This document shows, in pieces, positions 8,488-16,017 of a DNA stretch of 42,166 bases; the first letter of the stretch is position 1; the number at the start of each line of letters is the position of its first letter. The stretch lies in the NCBI GenBank assembly GCA_030535245.1, contig JAUNBJ010000019.1, forward strand, positions 1 through 42,166. The letters are read 5' to 3'. A model generated the notes under the pieces. The model was not told where the DNA came from. It saw nothing but the letters and a program-made list of their open reading frames with translations, and did no database searches. This DNA comes from Planctomycetia bacterium (GTDB lineage: Bacteria; Planctomycetota; Planctomycetia; Pirellulales; Thermoguttaceae). Position numbers and translations under genes: made by a program.

Positions 8488-10110
8488 TTGAAAAAACAAA
8501 ACGGGTTCACGCTGATGGAATTGTTGGTTACCGCTGCACGTTGCGGCTTGGTCGAAATCGTGTCACGGAACAAGGGGGGCCAGAAGCGAAACGCCTGTCC
8601 CCCGGCGATATTGCAACCGGCGGCAGCAGTAGTCGCTGCCGGTCGTACCGGCTCAATAATCGTAGGCGTAGCCGGGCCAGAGGCCGTTCTGAAAGTAAGG
8701 GAGGCCAGAAGCGTTAGCGCCTGCCTCCCGACGCCACTGGCAACTGGCGGCAGCCGTAGCGTGCTGCCCGCACCCGGGCCCAGAAGCGTTAGCGCCTGCC
8801 TCACGATGCCATTGGCAACCGGCGGCAGCCGTAATGTGCCGCCCCGCACCCGGGGCAGGGAGGCCAGAAGCGTTAGCGCCTGCCTCACGACGCCACTGGC
8901 AACTGGCGGCAGCCGTAGCGTGCTGCCCGCACCCGGGCCCAGAAGCGTTAGCGCCTGCCTCACGATGCCATTGGCAACCGGCGGCAGCCGTAATGTGCCG
9001 CCCCGCACCCGGGGCAGGGAGGCCAGAAGCGTTAGCGCCTGCCTCACGACGCCACTGGCAACCGGCGGCAGCCGTAATGTGTCGCCCCGCACCCGGGGCA
9101 GGGAGGCCAGAAGCGCAGCGCCTGCCTCCCGGAGCGGTTGCAACCGGCGGCAGCCGTTATGTGCCGCCCCGCACCCGGGGCCGGGCTTTACGTTGGTGGA
9201 GTTGTTGGTGGTGATAGCGATTATAGGGATGTTGGTGGGGTTGTTGCTTCCGGCGGTGCAGCAGGCACGGGAAGCTGCTCGTCGTATGCAGTGTACCAAT
9301 AATTTGAAGAACATTGTATTGGCGATGCTGAATCACGAGTCGGCGCACCAGTCGTTTCCGCCTGCTCGAATGGGGTGTGACGGTACCTGTCCCGATTTGG
9401 GAAACTCCCAACCTTCCGACCAGCGTTATGGTTCGAGCGGTTTTCTTCAGGTTCTGCCGCAGTTGGAGCAGCAGTCGCTGTACGATTCTTTGAACTATGG
9501 AAAGATTCTCCCCACATCGGAGGACAGTACGGTTTCCGATTGGAAAAACGTCAAATCGGTTGTCACTTCAACGTATTTGGCGACACGTCCTGCGGTGTTT
9601 ATCTGCCCGACCAGCACCATGCTTCCGACGTATGAAAGCAACACGAAATACGCGACTGGGTGTTATGCCATGTGTGCTGGGACGAACGGCCCTTCCACTA
9701 CGACCGGCCCGATCGGGAACGATGTGAAATACAAGAATGACGGTGTCTTTTTTTACCGCAAGCGGATGAACGTTGCGGAGATCCGGGACGGGCTTTCGCG
9801 AACGTTGTTTATTGGGGAAGTGACCAATGGGCACCAGGCGGGAGCCACGAACGCGTGGTTCCAGTCGAGCCGCCATATTGATTGTTTCCGCACGACCGAC
9901 AATCCCCTGAACACTCCGTTCGAGCAGGGGGTGGTTCTGGAATTGTATGGTTACAAGGCGAATGGGGCATTTGCCAGCGAACATGCTGGCGGGGCGAATT
10001 TTGCTTTTGGGGATGGGCATGTGGAAATGCTGCATGAAGGGATCGACCATACCGGGGTATATCAGCCCCTTTCCACACGTGCGGGAAGCGAAACGGTCGA
10101 TGGGTACTGA
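8488..10110 (+). CDS. DUF1559 pseudopilin with repeat-split leader
   Basis: Type II/IV-like prepilin of the DUF1559 group, 540 aa when read from TTG 8488 (GGGGAG 5 nt upstream). Two prepilin cleavage/methylation motifs are present: NGFTLMELLV at residues 5-14 and GFTLVELLVVIAIIG from residue 233. Only the second continues into the hydrophobic helix and the AVQQAREAARR segment expected of the family. The 218 residues between them are translated from tandem REP-like DNA repeats (motifs such as REARSVSACL and PLATGGSR) and look non-functional. The C-terminal domain is ordinary for the family, ending with FAFGDGHVEML. The gene is either an extended protein or one with a displaced start. The lipoprotein follows 14 bp downstream. 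Confidence 0.75.
   Translation: MKKQNGFTLMELLVTAARCGLVEIVSRNKGGQKRNACPPAILQPAAAVVAAGRTGSIIVGVAGPEAVLKVREARSVSACLPTPLATGGSRSVLPAPGPRSVSACLTMPLATGGSRNVPPRTRGREARSVSACLTTPLATGGSRSVLPAPGPRSVSACLTMPLATGGSRNVPPRTRGREARSVSACLTTPLATGGSRNVSPRTRGREARSAAPASRSGCNRRQPLCAAPHPGPGFTLVELLVVIAIIGMLVGLLLPAVQQAREAARRMQCTNNLKNIVLAMLNHESAHQSFPPARMGCDGTCPDLGNSQPSDQRYGSSGFLQVLPQLEQQSLYDSLNYGKILPTSEDSTVSDWKNVKSVVTSTYLATRPAVFICPTSTMLPTYESNTKYATGCYAMCAGTNGPSTTTGPIGNDVKYKNDGVFFYRKRMNVAEIRDGLSRTLFIGEVTNGHQAGATNAWFQSSRHIDCFRTTDNPLNTPFEQGVVLELYGYKANGAFASEHAGGANFAFGDGHVEMLHEGIDHTGVYQPLSTRAGSETVDGY
8574..9182 (+). repeat. Tandem REP-like repeat array, seven units
   Basis: Units of about 77-84 bp (one longer first unit, about 125 bp) start near 8574, 8699, 8781, 8858, 8940, 9017 and 9101. 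Each begins with GCCAGAAGCG...GCCTGCC, usually as part of a GGGAGGC/GCCTCCC palindrome, and ends with CGCACCCGGG. A two-unit block of 159 bp (8699-8857) is duplicated at 8858-9016 with one difference seen. Since 159 is divisible by 3, the duplication keeps the pseudopilin frame open. A solitary copy lies at 10607-10711. Confidence 0.9.
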
Positions 10111-10124
10111 GGAGGAAAAACGGG

Positions 10125-10565
10125 ATGAGACGTCTTGGGGTGATTCTTTTTCTGGTGATGCTGGTGGCAGGATGTGGCGATGGCAGACCCCGACGCTATC
10201 CGGTAGAAGGGGTTGTCACCGTGGACGGCCAACCGCTTGCGGGGGAGTTTGTCGGTTCTGTGCGTTTGATTCCGGTTACTGGGGGGCGGCCCGCCTCGGC
10301 GCAGCTTGATGCGGGGGGAAAATTCGTGCTTGGGAACTACGAAGCGGACGACGGCTGCCCGGCGGGGGATTACAAAGTGGAAGTCCGCGTGACGGAGCAG
10401 AAAAATATGAAAATGCGTTATCTGGTTCCTCCTCGCTATGGGCGCCACCAGACCAGCAACCTGACGGCCACCGTTTCCGGGAAGAACGATACGCTGAACA
10501 TCGACGTCCATTGGCTCCCGGAGGATGCGAAGTACCGGAAAATGGTGGTGAATATGAACGAGTGA
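10125..10565 (+). CDS. Small lipoprotein, carboxypeptidase-regulatory-like
   Basis: Predicted outer-envelope lipoprotein of 146 aa. The N-terminus is a lipoprotein signal: basic MRR, hydrophobic stretch and lipobox LVAGC with Cys17 as the lipidated residue. The mature part begins with YPVEGVVTVDGQPLAG, the transthyretin-like fold found in many planctomycete lipoproteins, where such a gene often follows a DUF1559 pseudopilin. Ribosome binding site GGAGGA precedes ATG by about 9 nt. It closes the three-gene cassette driven from 5346. The precise role, perhaps a binding or assembly partner of the pseudopilin, is inference from position. Confidence 0.8.
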   Translation: MRRLGVILFLVMLVAGCGDGRPRRYPVEGVVTVDGQPLAGEFVGSVRLIPVTGGRPASAQLDAGGKFVLGNYEADDGCPAGDYKVEVRVTEQKNMKMRYLVPPRYGRHQTSNLTATVSGKNDTLNIDVHWLPEDAKYRKMVVNMNE

Positions 10566-10606
10566 GCGTGCGAAAAGATTTTTGAAGGAGCGTTTGAATG
10601 GAATAA

Positions 10607-10711
10607 GGGAGGCCAGAAGCGCAAGCGCCTGCCTCCCGGTGATGTAGCAACCGGCGGAAGCCGTAGTCGCTCCCGGTCGTACCGGGGCCGTAGTGTGCTG
10701 CCCGCACCCGA
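10607..10711. repeat. Solitary copy of the REP-like repeat
   Basis: It shares GGGAGGCCAGAAGCG, GCGCCTGCCTCCC, CAACCGGCGG and the CCCGCACCCG end with the array at 8574-9182, and its CCGGTCGTACCGG segment resembles the first unit of that array. It lies between the lipoprotein and the convergent carboxypeptidase gene, where a palindrome could also serve as a terminator. It shows that the repeat is a dispersed family rather than part of the pseudopilin. Confidence 0.85.
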
Positions 10712-10759
10712 GCAAAAGTTTTTACGATGGCTACAAGGGTTTCTTTTCGTGACGAAGGA

Positions 10760-11983
10760 CTACCTGGCCTGCACCTTTTCCACTTCTTCCCGCAGCAGGC
10801 TGGCCCAGGCTTTGGCGATGTTCCTGCCCAGTTCCCTGGCATTTTGGGGAGTCATGACGCCTCCTCCGCAAAGGGCGTAGGGGAATTCCATCGAAAAAGC
10901 GCAGTACGCGTTTGGCAACGTCTGTGCCCAGCGATTGGACGAAAGAAGCGTTCCGTCCCCTATAAAGTTCTTTGTCTGGTTGTATCCGACCCCTGCCGGA
11001 ATGTCCCAGGAGCGATCGTAGCTCAAGGCTCCGCCCGCCTGCTTTTCCTGTAGGAGAACACGGAATCGGTTCCAGCGTTCCTGGAACTTCTCCGTTTCCG
11101 GCCCCAGGGAAAACAGCTGCTCGTGCTCGTTGTCCCGAATCCAGGGGGCGTGCATGTCCATGAACACGAACGGTTTCCCCTGGGGTTCCTCCCGCAGAAC
11201 CTTCTTAAACGCCTTGACCGTCGGATAGATTTCCTGAATGTAATCTCGGTTATGGTCGTGCGGCATACGGTTTTTCCCTTGATCCCCTTCTTCCACACCA
11301 TCTTTGTCCATGAAGGGAATGAAAACGCATTCCGTGTTTTCCCGCAGCCATTTTCCTTCTGGGGTGTCCGCCAGAAATTCCTGAATCATCCCTTCCATGG
11401 CGTAGCTGGCCGGGACTTCACATGCGTGATGCCGTGCGGTAAATGCGAGGAAAAAACGTGCATTGGGATTCTTGGGGGATATCCGGAGCATTTCCACCTC
11501 CCGTTTTCCCGACCGGGAACGGCAGAGGGTTTCCAGGCGAATCTCCTGCCGCAAGCGGTATGGTTCGAGGAAGGCGTCCCAGTTTTGCTGCGTATAGGGA
11601 ATCGCGTGAGCGAAGAAAACTGACGTTTCCCCCGGCGCGAATGTGTAGCGGAACTGCCGTTTTTCCGGATTCTTTTCGGCGAAAAGGAATTTCCAGTCGG
11701 GGTTCAGGTTGGAACAGACCGCCGGCCCCAGCGACCCCAGACGGTGGGAACCGGGTTCAAATTCGAATTGGAGGGTACGCCCCTCCGCTCCCCGTACGCG
11801 AAAGGTGAAAAAGAAGTAATTTCCTCGCGGACGGATTTGGACGACGTTGGTTTCCGGATTGATCGAATCGACCACGACGTTCCCTCCTGGAAAATCGCCG
11901 TCCACCTGAATTTCCGCCCACGCCAACCCTACCCATCCGAGCAGAAGCAATCCTGCCAGCACGACGCCATGTTTTGCGTTCAT
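10760..11983 (-). CDS. Secreted M14-family zinc carboxypeptidase
   Basis: Predicted exported metallocarboxypeptidase (407 aa) resembling the cytosolic-carboxypeptidase-like branch of M14. A signal peptide spans about residues 1-23 (cleavage near AWA-EI). Residues 25-150 form a beta-rich N-terminal domain of the type found in that branch. Zinc ligands fit H186 and E189 (HHACE) plus H278 (MDMHAPW). N245-R246 fits the substrate-carboxylate site and E366 in MEFPYA the general base. ATG 11983 follows GGAGGA by about 10 nt; the earlier in-frame start lacks a signal peptide. It has its own consensus promoter upstream. The substrate is unknown; cell-wall peptides or dietary peptides are both possible. 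Confidence 0.8.
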   Translation of the reverse strand: MNAKHGVVLAGLLLLGWVGLAWAEIQVDGDFPGGNVVVDSINPETNVVQIRPRGNYFFFTFRVRGAEGRTLQFEFEPGSHRLGSLGPAVCSNLNPDWKFLFAEKNPEKRQFRYTFAPGETSVFFAHAIPYTQQNWDAFLEPYRLRQEIRLETLCRSRSGKREVEMLRISPKNPNARFFLAFTARHHACEVPASYAMEGMIQEFLADTPEGKWLRENTECVFIPFMDKDGVEEGDQGKNRMPHDHNRDYIQEIYPTVKAFKKVLREEPQGKPFVFMDMHAPWIRDNEHEQLFSLGPETEKFQERWNRFRVLLQEKQAGGALSYDRSWDIPAGVGYNQTKNFIGDGTLLSSNRWAQTLPNAYCAFSMEFPYALCGGGVMTPQNARELGRNIAKAWASLLREEVEKVQAR

Positions 11984-12090
11984 CGTTTTGTATTCCTCCG
12001 CATTTTCACGATTTTGCCGGAAGTTTTTTATGGATTCCGCTTCCATGTTTAGAGGTTCCAGCGTTTGGGGAAACGTCTTAAAGACGATTT

Positions 12091-12119
12091 ATTGTACCTT
12101 ACGACCGGTACGTTGTCAA
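12091..12119 (-). promoter_or_regulatory. Consensus promoter for the M14 carboxypeptidase
   Basis: On the minus strand TTGACA (12119-12114) and TACAAT (12096-12091) are 17 bp apart. The leader to ATG 11983 is about 100 nt. The promoter lies just outside the left end of the integrated element. Confidence 0.8.
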
Positions 12120-12151
12120 GCAAGAATCCGCAAGCGGGGGGAAACAAAAAA

Positions 12152-12198
12152 CCCGCTTGCAATCGTTTGCAAACGGGCGTTACGGAGGACACGAGATT
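12152..12198. repeat. Left attachment site, 47-bp direct repeat
   Basis: Identical to 20812-20858. It carries a truncated tRNA-Ser 3' end (T-arm/acceptor part) and most of the tRNA terminator hairpin; read on the minus strand, T-rich sequence follows, so a terminator is preserved here too. The bases flanking the repeat differ between copies on both sides. Confidence 0.92.
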
Positions 12199-12402
12199 GC
12201 CACTGTTTGCAAAAACCCCGTAAAACAGGGGATGAAATGCGAGGGTACGGGTTCCGTGTCCCCGTTTGTGCCCCCATGTGAACCCAAACGGGCGATTCTG
12301 GATTTTTTCCTAACGTTGAACGAGAATGACCGGCGGGAGGTTGTGCGGGTGCTCTCCGGGCTTATAAACTATTTGCCGAAAACGTCCCGCGTTGGCGGGT
12401 AA
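12199..12402 (+). other. Orphan in-frame C-terminal extension of the integrase
   Basis: This open stretch of 67 codons plus stop has no good start codon of its own: it is open back through the attachment repeat only from TTG 12157. Joined across the 47-bp repeat in a circular form, it continues the frame of the integrase that begins at 19533 without a break, replacing the nine residues encoded by tRNA-Ser antisense sequence. Its second half (ILDFFLTLNENDRREVVRVL) looks like an amphipathic helix, which argues for real coding sequence. The resulting protein would be 509 aa. Confidence 0.6.
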
Positions 12403-12522
12403 TCCTCCGGACGCGGTTTCTTTTCCATGAAAGAAACGTTCTGGGAGGAATTTGTCCCGTGGCGTTGAATTTATGCGGCAAACTTGAAACGCGGCTTGTT
12501 TGATTTTGTACAGGTGTTAAAA

Positions 12523-12891
12523 ATGAAGTCGGTTTTCGTCCTTGATGGTGTTAAAATTCCACTGGCTCTTGTGGAAGCGTTGGAACCCCTTTCAATAAAG
12601 CGAAAAAACCGAAACCGAAAACGCCCCACGTATTGCGCAAGGTTGAACGGCGAAAAACCGTTCTGCCTGTACAACAGAACCATTTCCCACGCCTTCCAAA
12701 TTGCTGAACGACGGCTTCCGAAAGAACAGGATGGAGAATTGGTAATCTATGAAAAATCCACCGGATGGGAAGCCATACGTTTCGTTCGGCGGGATGGGGT
12801 ACTCATGGAAACCGTTTCAGAAACAACATGGGAAGACCGCCACAAACTGGACGGCTTGTACCTTCCCCAAAGTGGCAGAAAGGAAAAATAA
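12523..12891 (+). CDS. Hypothetical protein of the integrated element
   Basis: Unrecognised protein of 122 aa from ATG 12523; a TTG at 12484 would add 13 residues. It opens with KSVFVLDGVKIPLALVEALE, followed by a strongly basic cluster (KRKNRNRKRP) at about residues 32-41 and then a mixed alpha/beta region rich in E, R and W. The basic patch suggests nucleic-acid contact, which is only inference. No clear ribosome binding site is seen. It lies upstream of a ribbon-helix-helix-like gene in the same orientation. Confidence 0.55.
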   Translation: MKSVFVLDGVKIPLALVEALEPLSIKRKNRNRKRPTYCARLNGEKPFCLYNRTISHAFQIAERRLPKEQDGELVIYEKSTGWEAIRFVRRDGVLMETVSETTWEDRHKLDGLYLPQSGRKEK

Positions 12892-12954
12892 CCCCGTGGG
12901 GGCTTGCGTTCCGCCCCTAATGGTGGTATTTTGGAGCCATAGGAGGTTTGACCA

Positions 12955-13212
12955 ATGACACGGCAAAGAAAATCAGGCGATGGGGGATTGAGTGAAATAC
13001 GACTGGTTGCGAGAGTTACCGAAGCCGAAGCAGAAGCGATACGCCAAAAAGCCAAAGACGCCGGCGTAACGGTTTCGGAATTATTGACGGCGGCGGCCCT
13101 GAACTGGAAACCCTCAAAGCAAAAACCGCTTTCCCTTCCCGCCCGGCTCCAACACCTTGCAGACCGTGGAGCCGTCGAAAGAAAAAAGACGATTCGGCAA
13201 AAATTGCCGTAA
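12955..13212 (+). CDS. Ribbon-helix-helix-like protein (MobC-like)
   Basis: Small basic protein of 85 aa with a strong ribosome binding site (AGGAGG, 8 nt upstream). After a polar start, the stretch EIRLVARVTEAEAEAIRQKA and the following AGVTVSELL fit the beta strand, helix and second helix of plasmid-mobilisation accessory proteins and other ribbon-helix-helix regulators. No relaxase is found near it, so a role at an origin of transfer would need a relaxase supplied from elsewhere. A transcriptional regulator is the main alternative. It is followed by the largest gene-free stretch of the element. Confidence 0.65.
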   Translation: MTRQRKSGDGGLSEIRLVARVTEAEAEAIRQKAKDAGVTVSELLTAAALNWKPSKQKPLSLPARLQHLADRGAVERKKTIRQKLP

Positions 13213-14010
13213 CGTCCGGGGAAGTAATCAGGCGTCACATAATTAACATTATCGGACGTTGAAGAACGAGAAAATTCGCTTCCATTGCGGCAAACGCCGA
13301 CTTCTGACACGCGGCCACGAGCGGAAGCGTGGCCAAGTGTTCGCGTGGCTATGGGAACTTTTCTTTCTGGTCGCTCCGGGCCGTTGGCCCTACGCTCCAA
13401 GATGGGCGGTGCCCGTGGGTATCCCCCGAAGCCATTCCCGATTCTCCGGGCCGTTGGCCCTCCGTGGCGGCCCGCGTTGGGGCCGTTGGGGAAGCCCGTA
13501 GAAGATTCACCCTTCCGAGCGGGCCGAAGCCGTGGGGCCGTCCGGCTGATGGAAAGCAAAGAATGGGGATGAAAATAAAAAATCGGGAACCACCCCAAGG
13601 GTGGATTCCTGATTTTTTAACCGCGTAACCCGGAAGCGATAGAAAGCGTTCACCGACACGGACGGAAGCAAGCGGGGCGAAAACGTCACCAATGGGGAAA
13701 CGTTCGGAATCCCCCCGACGGATGGACGTACTCTTTATTGGAGCGTAGGGGCGAAGCCCCGGAGCGAACCACCAAAGACGGCGGGCCGCGTGAACGTAAT
13801 ATACCCCAAAATACCAATGGTTTTCCCGCAAATACCGGAATAAAACCACTGGATAAATTACAGAATGGAAAAACACAAAAAGCATCGTAAATGGCGGATT
13901 TACACACTTTGGAGCGTTTAAATATGCGAAGTAGTATAGGCGGCTTTGGAAGCTGAAAGCACCCAAGAGAATTTTTTTCACTTTTTTGGGAATAAATTGT
14001 ATCTAGTTTA
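13213..14010. other. Gene-free 0.8-kb region with several hairpins
   Basis: No convincing gene on either strand. It holds an 8-bp inverted repeat (13211-13218/13253-13260), a perfect 7-bp hairpin GGCCACG/CGTGGCC (13313-13334), a directly repeated CTCCGGGCCGTTGGCCCT motif near 13375 and 13445, and a GGGGC-GAA-GCCCC hairpin near 13749. It lies between two ribbon-helix-helix-like genes. An origin of transfer, an origin of replication or a structured RNA are possible; none is proven. Confidence 0.45.
13577..13618. terminator. Bidirectional terminator-like hairpin
   Basis: A-run, stem around CCACCC-CAAG-GGGTGG type arms, then a T-run (GATTTTTT). It could end transcripts from either side inside the gene-free region. 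Confidence 0.6.
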
Positions 14011-14039
14011 TTGACGGATTAAATTGTATCTGATATAAT
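13993..14039 (+). promoter_or_regulatory. Promoter with 12-bp direct repeats
   Basis: TTGACG (14011-14016), 17-bp spacer, TATAAT (14034-14039). TAAATTGTATCT occurs twice, at 13993-14004 and 14020-14031, 27 bp apart: once upstream of the -35 and once within the spacer. This is a likely operator, perhaps for the ribbon-helix-helix-like product of the next gene. Confidence 0.65.
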
Positions 14040-14076
14040 GCAACAATCGAAACAAGAAGGGAGGTGATGATTCTTG

Positions 14077-14277
14077 ATGATGGTAGGGAAGGGACAGCCC
14101 CCAAAGGCCCCGGAAGACAAGCGGAAGAATTTTCCCGTTGGTCTTTCTCCAAAGGAACGGGAAACGCTTGAAACGGCCCGTGATACAGAGGCCCCGGAAA
14201 AGGGGTTGGGTTCATACGTTCGGGACGTGGCGTTAGACCATGCCGAAAACATTGTAAAAAAGAAACGCAAGAAATGA
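14077..14277 (+). CDS. Small ribbon-helix-helix-like protein
   Basis: Protein of 66 aa preceded by a near-perfect ribosome binding site (GGAGGTGATGA, 14060-14070); ATG 14077, ATG 14080 and TTG 14074 are all possible starts. The segment FPVGLSPKERETLETARDTE followed by GLGSYVRDVAL resembles the strand-helix-helix pattern of small regulators and mobilisation accessory proteins. The tail KKKRKK is highly basic. The direct repeats overlapping its promoter suggest autoregulation. A function in a relaxosome is possible but unsupported by any relaxase in the element. Confidence 0.65.
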   Translation: MMVGKGQPPKAPEDKRKNFPVGLSPKERETLETARDTEAPEKGLGSYVRDVALDHAENIVKKKRKK

Positions 14278-14281
14278 AAAT

Positions 14282-14319
14282 GCCCCACCGGTCGAATTTG
14301 GAACCTCTACCGGTAGGGC
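14282..14319 (+). other. Inverted repeat after the small regulator gene
   Basis: Arms GCCCCACCGGT and ACCGGTAGGGC (14282-14292/14309-14319) pair at 10 of 11 positions. No T-run follows, so it is a weak terminator at best and may be a leader structure for the next gene. A T7 run occurs near 14360. Confidence 0.45.
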
Positions 14320-14418
14320 GTGTTCCACGTTAAAGCAAGAACGATTCTGATTATACCCCTTTTTTGCGGGCCGTCAAGTCGTTCCTGCTTGAAATCTTAT
14401 TTTCAGGGAGGTAAACAA

Positions 14419-14853
14419 GTGATTAAAATCAAATTGAGGTACGGGCGGTTAAATTTGGCTACGGGGTTTGTCGAGTACGATTCCCCGGACGGGTGGAGGA
14501 AAGACCGGGACGCGTACCTAGCGGGAGAAAAGCCCGAAATCTTTTCCTTTTACGATGACGGAAAGGTGGAAATCAACGGGCAAACGTTGCCATTAACCCC
14601 GACCCAACGAACCATTCTTTTTTGCCTGCGTTCGGGGGAGTGCAGCCGATTGGACGTGATGAATGAGGTGATTCCAGAATCCAGACAACTCACCATGAAA
14701 GACCCGGAAGGAGCCATGCGACAGTCCATTTCGAGATTAAATACGCAGCTTGAGAATTACGGGTTTTATGTTGAATTGACCCCGACCCACTACCTATTAA
14801 AGAGTTTCAAAAAAGTGAAGCGAACGGCGGAAACCGTCGCGGCGATGGACTGA
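14419..14853 (+). CDS. Winged-helix-like regulator of the element
   Basis: Protein of 144 aa starting at GTG 14419, chosen because GGGAGGT lies about 7 nt upstream. The first 50 residues are unassigned. From about residue 53 (NGQTLPLTPTQRTILFCLRS) through SRLNTQLENYGF the pattern resembles the C-terminal winged helix of OmpR-type regulators: T-PTQ, a helix, then a recognition helix with RQSISRLN and a closing beta hairpin. No receiver domain is present. A transcriptional role in switching between integrated and replicating states is plausible from context only. Confidence 0.55.
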   Translation: MIKIKLRYGRLNLATGFVEYDSPDGWRKDRDAYLAGEKPEIFSFYDDGKVEINGQTLPLTPTQRTILFCLRSGECSRLDVMNEVIPESRQLTMKDPEGAMRQSISRLNTQLENYGFYVELTPTHYLLKSFKKVKRTAETVAAMD

Positions 14854-14923
14854 AAACCGGTCGGGAGGGGGAAAGAAGCCGGGACGCCGTTGGTTGGTGT
14901 TTTCTCCTTCCCGCCCGGAACCC

Positions 14924-14952
14924 TTGACAATTCCCGGCGTGGTGAATACAAT
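14924..14952 (+). promoter_or_regulatory. Consensus promoter inside the element
   Basis: TTGACA (14924-14929), exactly 17 bp, TACAAT (14947-14952). It drives the 273-aa unknown gene through a leader of about 100 nt. Confidence 0.8.
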
Positions 14953-14968
14953 TCGGATGGCCGCTTGT

Positions 14969-15034
14969 GGGGTAGCTCCCCGCGTTCCGGTCGCGTGTTC
15001 CTTTACTCCATTGGAGGGGCACGCGGTCGGGAAC
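14969..15034 (+). other. Structured leader of the 273-aa gene
   Basis: Two hairpins lie between promoter and start codon: GGGG-TAGCT-CCCC (14969-14981) and a long stem with arms 14984-14997 and 15020-15034 (GTTCC...CGCGTG / CACGCG...GGAAC). The ribosome binding site GGAGGAA (from about 15047) lies just after the second stem. Control of translation or RNA stability is possible. Confidence 0.4.
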
Positions 15035-15058
15035 GGCCCAAACAATGGAGGAAGAATC

Positions 15059-15880
15059 ATGGAAAACGTTGAATCGTTCGTTCTTAAAATTGAGTTTCAC
15101 GCGGAATGGGTGGAAGAACACCTATGGGGAAATTTTTCTCCCCTTTTTTACGTTGGGAATCTGAGTGGAACAACCCAAACGTATTGGAATTACAAACAGG
15201 ACGGATACGTAGCCACGGGAGCCGTCAAGCAGTTTCTGGACAATCTGGACGGGCGGATTATTCAACGACTGGTACAATACGTGTTTGACCACGGCCCCGA
15301 CGGAACGCCGGAACAATTCAACATTCTATCCGTCGCGGCGTTTCCAGAAAGTGAATTTTCGTCCCAAGAACGGGCCAACATTAAGTACCTTGACGATGAA
15401 CCAGAATTAAAAACCCGGCTGGAAAACATTCGAGCGGTCGCGATGGGGGAGCCGGTTTCCCCTATCGTACCCAAGGACGGTTCGGCGTATGCTCCCCCGG
15501 TTGCGTCGCTCCATTCCCCGCCCAAGAATGAAGCTGTGGTTGCGTTGGAGCAGATTCGGGACGAAGTGATGGGGATTCGTCAAGACCTTAAAGGTGGGGA
15601 GGTTTCCCTTCCCGTCCAGAATGTTCCCGCGTGGGGCGAAGCGGAAGCCGTCGAGCGTGAAATCAGGTGGCGGAGTTGGCCACGGCGAAACAGCGAGGAC
15701 GTTTGGGAACGGCGGAAAGACCAAATGGCGGTAGGCTTTATGTGGGAAGCTCTTGCAAGATGGGAAAAAAAGAATCTTCCATTGGAAGGCAACAGTTTGA
15801 TTGTTGATAATGGTGATATTGTGGCTTGTACTCCCGACGCCATACGTGTGACAATGAAAAAAAGCAAAAATCCAAAGTAA
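15059..15880 (+). CDS. Hypothetical protein, unknown cargo of the element
   Basis: Unrecognised protein of 273 aa from ATG 15059 (GGAGGAA about 6 nt upstream). The N-terminal half contains VLKIEFHAEWVEEHLWGNF and a long alpha/beta region ending near residue 110. A proline-rich linker (residues about 145-175, APPVASLHSPP) follows, then a helix EAVVALEQIRDEVMGIRQDL, and a tryptophan- and charge-rich C-terminal region. No signal peptide or membrane helix is seen. It is the only sizeable gene of the element outside replication and integration functions, with its own strong promoter and structured leader, so it is the best candidate for cargo or a satellite-specific function. Confidence 0.6.
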   Translation: MENVESFVLKIEFHAEWVEEHLWGNFSPLFYVGNLSGTTQTYWNYKQDGYVATGAVKQFLDNLDGRIIQRLVQYVFDHGPDGTPEQFNILSVAAFPESEFSSQERANIKYLDDEPELKTRLENIRAVAMGEPVSPIVPKDGSAYAPPVASLHSPPKNEAVVALEQIRDEVMGIRQDLKGGEVSLPVQNVPAWGEAEAVEREIRWRSWPRRNSEDVWERRKDQMAVGFMWEALARWEKKNLPLEGNSLIVDNGDIVACTPDAIRVTMKKSKNPK

Positions 15881-15907
15881 TAACCGAAACCTTCCGAAAC
15901 CTTCCGA

Positions 15908-15944
15908 AGCGGCGGCGTTTTTCTCCTTGAACGTCGCTTTTTTT
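15908..15944 (+). terminator. Terminator after the 273-aa gene
   Basis: The imperfect stem GCGGCGGCGTT / AACGTCGC is followed by a run of seven Ts (15938-15944). Confidence 0.65.
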
Positions 15945-16017
15945 CTGCTATAGTTGCAAGCGTTGGCCACGATTTGGCAAGGCCGAAAATTCTAGTTTAC
16001 CATGTGCGAGGTGTGCA

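Noticed and set aside
8574..9182. CRISPR array
   Set aside because: Units are head-to-tail near-identical repeats with no unique spacers; they match a dispersed REP-like family.
13349..13981. 210-codon minus-strand frame in the element's gene-free block
   Set aside because: It runs through a terminator and GC-rich repeats, has no start signal and shows no domain-like pattern.
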